Assembly (NCBI GenBank): GCA_947591565.1
Contig: CANQDH010000056.1
Span: 1-6,373 of the forward strand
DNA: 6,373 nucleotides
Direction of reading: 5' to 3'
Source: an uncultured Bacilli bacterium
GTDB lineage: Bacteria; Bacillota_I; Bacilli_A; RF39; UBA660
The notes beneath the pieces were generated by a model. It searched no databases. It was given only the letters and a program-made list of their open reading frames with translations, and was not told the DNA's origin. A program made the translations under genes and the position numbers. Shown here piece after piece: positions 1 through 5,926 of this stretch; the first letter of the stretch is position 1, and each line of letters opens with the position of its first letter.

Positions 1-428
1 AAATTGTCTTTTTTAGAACCGGGATATAAAATACGGCATACAACAAGAAGAAGTAGTATTTCATTTAAATTATAATCAATATTCAACTTTTTTTGTTTAT
101 CGTTTAAAAAGTCAGATATTCCTAATTCAGAATATATTTTTTTAAGAAGATAATAACCAATATTTTTTTCATCATCAGTATTATAAAAGTCATCAAAAGT
201 AGGTTCTTTGTTAATATCTTTAATAGTTAATTCACTAATATTTTCTTTTTGTAATTCTTTTAATTCGCTTTCAATAATGGAAAGAGGATCATCATATATT
301 TTATTAAGTTCATCTAAGTATCCATAAGTTTTGATTGTTTTATGTTTAACTTTGTTTTCTTCATCTCTATATCCATGAACAATAGATAAGTAAATTCTAT
401 CTTTTCTTTTCTCTTTTCTAATATACAT
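1..428 (-). CDS. IS1634-like family transposase, N-terminal part (truncated by window edge)
   Basis: This frame reads leftward from ATG at 428-426 and stays open for 142 codons to the window edge. The first 40 residues contain YIRKEKRKDRIYLSIVHGY followed by KVKHKTIKTYGYLDEL. That is the N-terminal signature I recognise from IS1634/IS1549-type DDE transposases (basic YLSIV..GYRD, then K.KTI...GYLDEL). Residues 122-142 (LNEILLLLVVCRILYPGSKK) match the later segment of the same family, where R(I/L)L.PGSK is common. The catalytic Asp/Asp/Glu residues would lie beyond the left edge, so activity cannot be judged. A GAAGGTAG ribosome binding site (447-440 on this strand) lies about 11 nt before the ATG, rather far, and no closer start is in frame. 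The gene is divergent from the thioredoxin remnant. Confidence 0.75.
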   Translation of the reverse strand, partial: MYIRKEKRKDRIYLSIVHGYRDEENKVKHKTIKTYGYLDELNKIYDDPLSIIESELKELQKENISELTIKDINKEPTFDDFYNTDDEKNIGYYLLKKIYSELGISDFLNDKQKKLNIDYNLNEILLLLVVCRILYPGSKKDN

Positions 429-454
429 AACAATATCAACTACCTTCTAATAAC

Positions 455-482
455 ATTATAACACAAAAGCAACAAAACGCAA
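455..482 (-). promoter_or_regulatory. Probable promoter of the transposase gene
   Basis: Reading leftward, TTGCGT (482-477) and TATAAT (460-455) are separated by 16 bp. This is a sound vegetative-type promoter with a perfect -10 box. Transcription would begin near 448, giving a leader of only about 20 nt before the transposase ATG at 428. Confidence 0.55.
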
Positions 483-500
483 CAAGAAAATCACATTTTC

Positions 501-529
501 TTGACAAAATAAAAGCCTTATAATATAAA
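501..529 (+). promoter_or_regulatory. Outward-facing vegetative promoter at the IS end
   Basis: TTGACA (501-506) and TATAAA (524-529) are separated by exactly 17 bp, close to the housekeeping sigma consensus. The promoter points rightward, out of the IS, and would start RNA near 536. It would transcribe the IS end and the thioredoxin remnant, and could read toward ligA unless stopped by the hairpin at 1001-1022. The -10 box lies inside the AGCCTT/AAGGCT inverted repeat (514-533), which could be an operator or a terminator-like element. Sequence match only. Confidence 0.5.
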
Positions 530-533
530 GGCT
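504..533 (-). terminator. Hairpin with T-rich tail on the minus strand, possible shield against read-through into the transposase
   Basis: AGCCTT (514-519) and AAGGCT (528-533) form a perfect 6-bp inverted repeat with an 8-base loop. Read leftward, the stem is followed directly by TTTTATTTT (513-505), the layout of a weak intrinsic terminator. It sits upstream of the transposase promoter, so it could stop transcripts entering the IS from the flank. It could equally be an operator, since the rightward -10 box lies within it. Confidence 0.35.
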
Positions 534-570
534 AAACTAACATTTTGAAAAATAGCAACTGTCAAACTCG

Positions 571-1002
571 GGTGAAAATCCTTGGTGCCGATTAATCGTC
601 CCTGTTTTAATAGAGGCTATGGAAAACACTGATTTAGATGAAATATACTATTTTGATGCTGATGATATTCGCGATATCAAAGAACTAGATGCAAATGGAA
701 AGATAAACATTTTAAAAGAAGGTACGACCGAATATTATGAGTTAGTTGATTTGTTAAAAGACTATTTACCTTCATATCAAGGTCTTAACGATGAGGCAAT
801 TAAAAGAATTTATTTTCCAACTGTTATCTTTGTAAAAGATGGACAGATTGTAGCATCTGATTCTAGTATTTTAAATGAAAAAGAAAATCCATATACACCA
901 CTATCTGATGAAGAACAAAGACTATTTGTTAATAAAATGATTGAAAATATCAATAACATTGTCGATAGTGTTTGTGATGATGAATGTAATTCATCTGATT
1001 AA
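571..1002 (+). pseudogene. Thioredoxin-fold protein, 5'-truncated remnant next to the IS
   Basis: The first ATG in this frame is at 619 (127 codons), but recognisable coding sequence starts earlier. From 571 the frame reads GENPWCRLIVPVLIEAM, which is the active-site helix of a thioredoxin-like protein (family form CPWCR...PVL). An in-frame TAG follows upstream at 553. Further on, the frame has YYFDADDIRD (strand after the active-site helix) and RIYFPTVIFVKDG, which carries the cis-proline of the thioredoxin fold and the strand after it. The beta strand before the active site and the first active-site Cys are missing; Asn stands where Cys is expected, leaving only the second Cys. The ATG at 619 has no properly spaced ribosome binding site, since AGAGG ends 2 nt before it and belongs to the conserved helix. 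The C-terminus carries a second Cys pair (VCDDEC). I infer a disulfide-related protein broken by the adjacent IS. A short expressed product from 619 is possible but would lack the active site. Confidence 0.6.
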
Positions 1003-1031
1003 AGAATGCATAGTCATTCTTTTATATTTTG
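1001..1031 (+). terminator. Intrinsic terminator after the thioredoxin remnant
   Basis: AAAGAATG (1001-1008) and CATTCTTT (1015-1022) form a perfect 8-bp stem with a 6-base loop. The stem begins within the stop codon and is followed by the T-rich stretch TATATTTTG. The stem is AT-rich, so termination may be incomplete. Confidence 0.55.
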
Positions 1032-1048
1032 TAAAAATAGTTTATAAT
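1020..1048 (+). promoter_or_regulatory. Possible ligA promoter
   Basis: A perfect TATAAT box at 1043-1048 lies 18 bases before the ligA ATG. The hexamer 17 bp upstream (TTTTAT, 1020-1025) is a weak -35 and overlaps the terminator stem of the preceding remnant. The prediction therefore rests mainly on the -10 box and its position. Confidence 0.4.
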
Positions 1049-1054
1049 ATAGAT

Positions 1055-1061
1055 AGGTGAT
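1055..1061 (+). promoter_or_regulatory. Ribosome binding site that fixes the ligA start at 1066
   Basis: AGGTGAT at 1055-1061 is complementary to the 16S anti-Shine-Dalgarno and sits 5 nt (counting from AGGTGA) before ATG 1066. The in-frame GTG at 1057 lies inside this site and so is not a credible start. Confidence 0.75.
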
Positions 1062-1065
1062 AGAT

Positions 1066-3036
1066 ATGAAGAAAAGATATGATGAATTAATTGATCTTAT
1101 AAATGATGCAAGTTATAAATATTATGTATTAGATAATCCAACCATAACCGATCAGGAATATGACGATTACTATAATGAACTTTTAAATATAGAAAAAAAA
1201 TATCCTGAATTAAAAAGAGATGATTCACCTACAAATAGAGTTGGCGGTGATGTCTTAGAAAAGTTTGAAAAAGTTACACACCAAAATCCTATGTTATCTT
1301 TTGATGATATATTTAATGAAGATGAAATTGTTTTATTTGATGAAAGAATCAGAAAAACAGTTAAAAATCCTGAATATACATTAGAACCTAAAATGGATGG
1401 TCTATCAGGCTCTTTAATTTATAAAAATGGTGTTTTAGTAAGAGGGGCTACAAGAGGTGATGGTGTTGTCGGTGAAAATATTACGAATAATGTCAAAACG
1501 ATAAAATCTATTCCTCTAAAATTAACTGAAAACATAGATATCGAAGTAAGAGGCGAAATATATATGAGCAAAGCCTCTTTTGAAAAAGCCAATGAAGAAA
1601 GAAAAAAGCAAAAAGAAAGTTTATTTGCCAATCCTCGAAATGCTGCCGCTGGTTCGGTAAGACAGCTCGATAGTAAAGTAACAGCATCAAGAAATCTTGA
1701 TTTTATGGCTTATTTTATACCTAATCCGGAAGATTACGGCCTTAAAACACAAGAAGAAAGTCTTAACTATTTAAGAAAACTAGGTTTTGTTACTAATTAT
1801 AAATTAAATAGTTTAGCCCATAATGTTGGTGAAATAATAGACCATATTGCTTATTTAGGTAGTATTCGAAAATCTTTACCTTATGAAATAGATGGTGTTG
1901 TTTTAAAAGTAAATAGTTTACTAGATGAACAAAAATTGGGTTTTACATCACGTGTTCCAAGATGGGGTATAGCCTATAAATTTCCAGCTGAAGAAGTTCT
2001 TACAACTATCGAAGATATTAAGTTTACCGTTGGTAGAACAGGTAAAATAACCCCTAATGCTGTGTTTAATCCCGTTCATGTTGCAGGCTCACTTATTTCA
2101 AGAGCAACTCTTCATAATGAGGATTACTGTTTAGAAAAAGATGTTCGAATAGGTGATATCGTTTCGATTCGAAAAGCAGGTGATGTCATTCCTGAAGTAG
2201 TTGAAGTTAAACTTGACAGGCGAAAAGAGGATAGTAAACCTTTTAAAATGACCGATGTATGCCCAATGTGTAATACAAAGTTAATTAAAAAAGATGCTCA
2301 TCATTTTTGTCCTAATAACCACTGTCCTGCCCGAAATGTTGAAAAACTTATCCATTTTGCAAGTCGTGATGCTATGTGGATAGATGGTTTTGGTGAAAAT
2401 GTCCTTGAAGATTTTTATAATATGGGTTTTATCAAAGAATTTTCTGATTTTTATCATTTAGCTGATTATAAAGATGAACTTATGAGTATGGAAGGCTTTG
2501 GTGAAAAAAGTATTAACAATCTTTTAGAAGCATCTTTAAGGTCGAAAAATAATTCTCTAGAAAGACTTGTCTTTGCTTTAGGTATTAGGTATGTTGGTAG
2601 TAAAAAATCTAAAATTCTAGCTAAGAAATTTAAAAATATGGATAATTTAATAAAGGCTGATTTCGAAACATTAGAAAATATGGACGAAATTGGTCCTAAA
2701 ATCGCAAGTAGTATTGTTTCTTATTTTCAAGATGAAGAAAATTTAAATCAAATCGCTAAATTAAAAGAAATAGGCCTTAATATGGAATATTTAGGAAGTA
2801 GTGATTCTAGTTTATTTGATGGTAAAACCTTTGTTTTAACAGGAACACTTCCTACTTTAACAAGAGAAGAAGCAACTAAAATGATAGAGGATAATGGTGG
2901 CAAAGTAAGTAGTTCTGTAAGCCATAAAACTGATTATGTTTTACTAGGTGAAAATCCAGGTAGTAAATATGATAAGGCTATCGAACTTGGTATTGTTATT
3001 ATCAATGAAGATGGATTTAAAGAATTACTATCTTGA
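1066..3036 (+). CDS. ligA: NAD-dependent DNA ligase LigA
   Basis: LigA seals nicks in duplex DNA using NAD+ as adenylate donor; it joins Okazaki fragments and finishes repair. From ATG 1066 the protein has 656 residues, close to the usual 660-670. Domains in order: an N-terminal Ia/NMN-binding segment with YYVLDNPTITDQEYD (about 18-32), and the adenylation domain with catalytic Lys109 in EPKMDGLSGSL followed by RGDG and the VRGEIYM motif (about 161-167). Next come the OB fold (around TVGRTGKITP.A...PV, 321-337) and a four-cysteine zinc finger (C399, C402, C415, C420). Helix-hairpin-helix repeats (about 430-575) and a C-terminal BRCT domain starting at LFDGKTFVLTGTL complete it. All key parts are present and no frameshift is visible. 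The residues after the catalytic KxDG (LSGSL) differ from the common LA(V/I)SL. der follows after a 47-bp gap. Confidence 0.98.
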   Translation: MKKRYDELIDLINDASYKYYVLDNPTITDQEYDDYYNELLNIEKKYPELKRDDSPTNRVGGDVLEKFEKVTHQNPMLSFDDIFNEDEIVLFDERIRKTVKNPEYTLEPKMDGLSGSLIYKNGVLVRGATRGDGVVGENITNNVKTIKSIPLKLTENIDIEVRGEIYMSKASFEKANEERKKQKESLFANPRNAAAGSVRQLDSKVTASRNLDFMAYFIPNPEDYGLKTQEESLNYLRKLGFVTNYKLNSLAHNVGEIIDHIAYLGSIRKSLPYEIDGVVLKVNSLLDEQKLGFTSRVPRWGIAYKFPAEEVLTTIEDIKFTVGRTGKITPNAVFNPVHVAGSLISRATLHNEDYCLEKDVRIGDIVSIRKAGDVIPEVVEVKLDRRKEDSKPFKMTDVCPMCNTKLIKKDAHHFCPNNHCPARNVEKLIHFASRDAMWIDGFGENVLEDFYNMGFIKEFSDFYHLADYKDELMSMEGFGEKSINNLLEASLRSKNNSLERLVFALGIRYVGSKKSKILAKKFKNMDNLIKADFETLENMDEIGPKIASSIVSYFQDEENLNQIAKLKEIGLNMEYLGSSDSSLFDGKTFVLTGTLPTLTREEATKMIEDNGGKVSSSVSHKTDYVLLGENPGSKYDKAIELGIVIINEDGFKELLS

Positions 3037-3061
3037 TTAAATAAAAAATCTTTTGTATAAT
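3033..3061 (+). promoter_or_regulatory. Probable der promoter overlapping the ligA stop codon
   Basis: TTGATT (3033-3038) and TATAAT (3056-3061) have a 17-bp spacer. The -35 box covers the TGA stop of ligA. Transcription would start near 3068, about 16 nt before the der ATG. There is no terminator between ligA and der, so der is probably transcribed both from here and by read-through. Confidence 0.55.
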
Positions 3062-3083
3062 AAACAAAGTTTGGAGGTATTAT

Positions 3084-4406
3084 ATGAAAAAACCTGTCGT
3101 AGCCTTAGTAGGAAGACCAAATGTTGGTAAGTCTACTTTATTTAATAAATTAGTTGGAACCAAAATATCTATCATTGAAGATACACCTGGTATTACAAGA
3201 GATAGAATATACGGAAATGTTAAATTTGAAAATTATACTTTTCATTTAATTGATACAGGGGGTATTTCCTTAAGTGATGATGCTTTTCAAAATGAAATAA
3301 ATATGCAAGTTGATTTAGCTATCGATGAAGCAGATATTATTCTTTTTGTGGTTGATGGTAAGGAAGGTTTAACTTCTGATGACATGTTAGTTAAAGAAAA
3401 ACTTATCAAAATAAATAAACCGGTTATTTTAGTTATTAATAAAGTTGATAGTAAACAATATAAGGAGCATATGTATGATTTTTATGAATTAGGTTTTGAT
3501 GTCCATGCTGAGGTAAGTGGTGAACAAAATAATGGTATTTATGAACTATTACAAACGATTACTTCAAATATAAAACCTTACGAAGAAAATATCAATGATG
3601 ATATTATTCGCTTTTGTCTTATAGGAAGACCAAATGTTGGTAAAAGTAGTTTAGTGAACGCTATTTTAAATGAAAATAGGTCTATTGTATCTAATAAAGC
3701 AGGAACAACTAGAGATTCTATTGATACACCATTTAAATATAATGGTAAAGATATGGTTATTATTGATACAGCGGGCATGCGTAAAAAGGGAAGAATTTAT
3801 GAAAGTACAGAAAAATATAGTCTTTTAAGGTCATTAAAAGCTATTGATAGATCTAATGTGTGTGTCATTGTTATTGATGCAAGTGAAGGTATTTTAGAAC
3901 ATGATAAACATATTGCAGGATATGCGATAGAAGCAGGAAAAGCCGTTGTTTTAGTTGTTAATAAGTGGGATACTATTACTGAAGATAAAGAAAAGGCTAT
4001 GAAAATTTTTAAAGAAAAAGTTTGTAATCATTTCATTTTTATGCCATATGCTCCTATTGTTTTCTTGTCAGCTTTAACTAAAAAACGTGTTTCAACGTTA
4101 CTTCCAGAAGTTGTAAAGGTATATGAAAATGCTAAAAAAGAAATTAAAACTAACTTAATAAATGATTGTATTAACGAAGCTTATTTACTAAATTTGCCAC
4201 CATCTTATAAAGGTAAAAGACTTAAAATTTATTTTACGAGTGAAGTAAGTACATGTCCTCCAACTTTTAATATCGAGGTAAATAATAAAGGATTAGTTCA
4301 TTTTTCTTATGAAAGATATTTAGAAAATAAAATAAGAGAGTCCTTTGATTTAGAAGGAACACCTATTGTTATCCAATTTAAAAATAAAGGTGAACAAGAT
4401 TTTTAA
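3084..4406 (+). CDS. der: Ribosome biogenesis GTPase Der (EngA)
   Basis: Der is an essential GTPase with two tandem GTP-binding domains that helps mature the 50S ribosomal subunit. The 440-residue length is typical. GTPase domain 1 shows GRPNVGKS (10-17), TPGITRD (34-40), DTGG (57-60) and NKVD (119-122). Domain 2 shows GRPNVGKS (181-188), GTTRD (207-211), DTAG (228-231), NKWD (293-296) and an SA motif at 329-330. The C-terminal KH-like RNA-binding domain occupies about 350-435 and includes the LPPSYKGKRLKIYF segment. GGAGG at 3073-3077 lies 6 nt before the ATG, a strong site that fixes the start. The gene ends in a clear terminator, separating it from the sporulation operon downstream. No anomaly is visible. 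Confidence 0.98.
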   Translation: MKKPVVALVGRPNVGKSTLFNKLVGTKISIIEDTPGITRDRIYGNVKFENYTFHLIDTGGISLSDDAFQNEINMQVDLAIDEADIILFVVDGKEGLTSDDMLVKEKLIKINKPVILVINKVDSKQYKEHMYDFYELGFDVHAEVSGEQNNGIYELLQTITSNIKPYEENINDDIIRFCLIGRPNVGKSSLVNAILNENRSIVSNKAGTTRDSIDTPFKYNGKDMVIIDTAGMRKKGRIYESTEKYSLLRSLKAIDRSNVCVIVIDASEGILEHDKHIAGYAIEAGKAVVLVVNKWDTITEDKEKAMKIFKEKVCNHFIFMPYAPIVFLSALTKKRVSTLLPEVVKVYENAKKEIKTNLINDCINEAYLLNLPPSYKGKRLKIYFTSEVSTCPPTFNIEVNNKGLVHFSYERYLENKIRESFDLEGTPIVIQFKNKGEQDF

Positions 4407-4433
4407 TTAAGTTTTATAACTTAATTTTTTTTT
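4405..4433 (+). terminator. Intrinsic terminator of der
   Basis: AATTAAGTT (4405-4413) and AACTTAATT (4418-4426) make a perfect 9-bp stem with a TTAT loop, followed by a run of seven T (4427-4433). The stem overlaps the der stop codon. It separates the housekeeping genes from the spoVA operon. Confidence 0.75.
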
Positions 4434-4446
4434 GCCTTTTTATTTT

Positions 4447-4476
4447 GTATAAAAGGTATTTAATTTTTGCATAATA
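4447..4476 (+). promoter_or_regulatory. Sigma-G-type forespore promoter of the spoVA operon
   Basis: GTATAA (4447-4452) matches the GYATRA -35 pattern and CATAATA (4470-4476) matches the CATnnTA -10 pattern of the forespore sigma factor SigG, with a 17-bp spacer. In Bacillus the spoVA operon is known to be SigG-dependent. The position is right: the predicted RNA start near 4483 lies just before the ribosome binding site of spoVAC. No good TTGACA/TATAAT pair is seen in this gap. Sequence match only. Confidence 0.6.
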
Positions 4477-4481
4477 AACTT

Positions 4482-4490
4482 AGAGGTGAT
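4482..4490 (+). promoter_or_regulatory. Ribosome binding site that fixes the spoVAC start at 4494
   Basis: AGAGGTGAT at 4482-4490 is a good Shine-Dalgarno sequence, with its AGGTG core 5 nt before GTG 4494. The longer in-frame start TTG 4467 lies upstream of the predicted RNA start and within the promoter region, so it is rejected. Confidence 0.7.
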
Positions 4491-4493
4491 AAA

Positions 4494-4934
4494 GTGGAAA
4501 AGAATAAGTACAAACAGATTGTAAAAAAATATACTCCTAAAGAAAATAGACTTTTTAATGGGATAATTGCGTTTTTAGTTGGTGGTCTTATGGGTGTGAT
4601 AGGTCAATTATTACTAGAGATGTATGCCTATTTTTTAGACATACCTACAACTGAAGCTGGAACATTTATGATTATAACTTTAATTGCGATAGGTGCTTTA
4701 TTTACATGTTTTGGTTTCTTTGATAAAATGGTTAATTTTTGTAAAGCCGGTCTTTTAATTCCTATTACTGGCTTTGCACATGCTATGATGAGTGCTGCTT
4801 TAGAATATAAAAGGGAAGGACTTGTTACAGGAATAGGCGCTAATATGTTTAAACTTGCAGGTACAGTTATCATCTTTGGGGTTGCTAGTGCATATGTTTT
4901 TGGACTTATTAGACTTATAATATTTGGAGGTTAA
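4494..4934 (+). CDS. spoVAC: Stage V sporulation protein SpoVAC
   Basis: SpoVAC is an inner-membrane protein of the spore. In Bacillus it has been shown to behave as a mechanosensitive channel component, needed for dipicolinic acid uptake into the forespore and its release at germination. From GTG 4494 the protein has 146 residues, near the 150 of Bacillus SpoVAC. A short charged cytoplasmic-looking N-terminus (1-20) is followed by hydrophobic segments at about 23-48, 56-76, 85-102 and 117-143. Family sequence is clear in FLVGGLMGVIGQ, GFFDKM, IPITGFAHAMMSAALE and GANMFKLAGTVIIFGV.SAY. It is the first gene of the operon. Its stop codon lies just after the spoVAD ribosome binding site and 2 nt before the spoVAD start, suggesting coupled translation. 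The region from GFFDKM onward resembles SpoVAE of the same operon. Confidence 0.95.
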   Translation: MEKNKYKQIVKKYTPKENRLFNGIIAFLVGGLMGVIGQLLLEMYAYFLDIPTTEAGTFMIITLIAIGALFTCFGFFDKMVNFCKAGLLIPITGFAHAMMSAALEYKREGLVTGIGANMFKLAGTVIIFGVASAYVFGLIRLIIFGG

Positions 4935-4936
4935 CG

Positions 4937-5926
4937 ATGACAATAAAATATAATAATGTATATATAAATGATGTTGCAACGGTAACTGGTCCATATGAAA
5001 AAAAAGGGCCATTACAGGGTTATTTTGATAAAGGCTATGATGATTTTTATTTTGGCACGAAAACATGGGAACAGGCTGAAGGAAAATTAATCGAAGATGC
5101 GATTGATATTTTACTTTCGAAAATAGGTAAAACAAGGTTTGATATTAATTTACATATATCAGGTGATTTATTAAATCAGACAGTTGCTTCGAATTATGCA
5201 TCAGCATCTTTAGGTATTCCTTATCTAGGTATTTATAATGCCTGTGCAACTAGTGTCGAAGGGATTATTATAGGCGCTAACATGGTTGATAAAGGGCAAG
5301 TACAAAACTGTATTTGTAGTGTATCATCGCATAATAATGCGGCTGAAAAACAGTTTAGGTATCCCGTTGAATATGGAGGACCTAAACCTAAAACGACAAC
5401 CTTTACGACAACAGGGGGTGCTGCTTGTTTTATAACATCAAATAGTAAAGGTATTAAAATCGAAAGTAGTACGATTGGAACCGTTTGTGATATGGGTATT
5501 AAAGATGCATATCATATGGGAGCAGTTATGGCCCCAGCGGCTGCTGAAACTATTTATAAACATTTAACCGAGACCAAACGTGAGCCAGGTTATTATGACT
5601 TAATTTTAACTGGTGATTTAGGCGTATATGGTAAGAAAATTTTAAAAGAATATATGAAGGTTGAATATAATATTAATCTTAAAAATTATGATGATACCGC
5701 AACCATGATTTATGATTTAGATATGCAGCCTGTCTATGCTGGAGGTAGTGGACCAGCTTGTGCACCACTTGTTACGTACGGTTACATATTTTCAAAAATG
5801 CAAAAAAAAGAAATTAAGAGAGTTTTACTTGTTGCAACAGGAGCCTTAATGTCTACAACTATGGTTAATCAAAAATTGTCTATACCAGCGGTTGCACATG
5901 CTATTAGTTTGGAGGTTATAGAATGA
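4937..5926 (+). CDS. spoVAD: Stage V sporulation protein SpoVAD, dipicolinate-binding
   Basis: SpoVAD is a soluble, membrane-associated protein with a thiolase-like fold that binds dipicolinic acid and works with SpoVAC and SpoVAE in its transport during sporulation and germination. The protein has 329 residues against about 338 in Bacillus. Family features visible: FD.GYDD.YFG with KTWE..E (29-46), HISGDLLNQ (73-81), IYNACATSVEG (99-109) with Cys103 at the thiolase nucleophile position, and SSHNNAAEKQFRYPVEYG (130-147). TGDLGVYG (225-232) and the C-terminal glycine-rich LLVATGALMS (297-306) follow. It is not expected to be an active thiolase, being a binding protein derived from that fold. 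GGAGG (4926-4930), overlapping the end of spoVAC, lies 6 nt before the ATG. Its last codons overlap the spoVAE start (ATGA), typical of translational coupling. Confidence 0.97.
   Translation: MTIKYNNVYINDVATVTGPYEKKGPLQGYFDKGYDDFYFGTKTWEQAEGKLIEDAIDILLSKIGKTRFDINLHISGDLLNQTVASNYASASLGIPYLGIYNACATSVEGIIIGANMVDKGQVQNCICSVSSHNNAAEKQFRYPVEYGGPKPKTTTFTTTGGAACFITSNSKGIKIESSTIGTVCDMGIKDAYHMGAVMAPAAAETIYKHLTETKREPGYYDLILTGDLGVYGKKILKEYMKVEYNINLKNYDDTATMIYDLDMQPVYAGGSGPACAPLVTYGYIFSKMQKKEIKRVLLVATGALMSTTMVNQKLSIPAVAHAISLEVIE

Larger units (their letters stand above)
1..570 (-). mobile_element. Partial IS1634-like insertion sequence, right-hand (transposase 5') end
   Basis: This is the upstream end of an insertion sequence whose transposase runs leftward and leaves the window at base 1. 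The non-coding end holds the transposase promoter, two GCAACAA repeats ten bases apart (469-475 and 479-485), a GAAAAT-CAC-ATTTTC inverted repeat (486-500), and an AGCCTT/AAGGCT hairpin (514-533). The outer boundary is not proven. It probably lies between 553 and 579, because the thioredoxin-like reading frame to the right becomes recognisable only at about 577-580 and meets an in-frame stop at 553. The stretch CAACTGTCAAACTCGGGTGA (556-575) is my candidate for the terminal inverted repeat. The partner end lies outside the window, so neither inverted repeats nor target duplication can be confirmed. Confidence 0.5.

Noticed and set aside
556..618. A possible riboswitch before the thioredoxin-like frame, suggested by GGTGAAAATCC, which resembles part of the cobalamin riboswitch core
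   Set aside because: The other conserved boxes are absent, and the same bases encode GENPWCRLIVPVLIEA in frame with the downstream gene, which explains them as coding sequence.
619..1002. Treating ATG 619 as the start of an intact small protein
   Set aside because: Conserved thioredoxin active-site sequence continues in frame upstream, and the only purine-rich stretch before the ATG is 2 nt away, too close to act as a ribosome binding site.
1419..1690. Two minus-strand reading frames inside ligA
   Set aside because: They are antisense shadows of a fully conserved gene, with hydrophobic low-complexity translations and no recognisable family.
3578..3778. Minus-strand reading frame inside der
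   Set aside because: It is antisense to the second GTPase domain, with no ribosome binding site or family resemblance.
4628..5135. Minus-strand reading frames opposite spoVAC and the start of spoVAD
   Set aside because: They are shadows of two well-supported genes, and their translations match nothing I recognise.
4937..5926. SpoVAD as an active thiolase or ketoacyl synthase
   Set aside because: The fold and Cys103 are thiolase-like, but the overall sequence and the operon with spoVAC and spoVAE identify it as the dipicolinate-binding sporulation protein.
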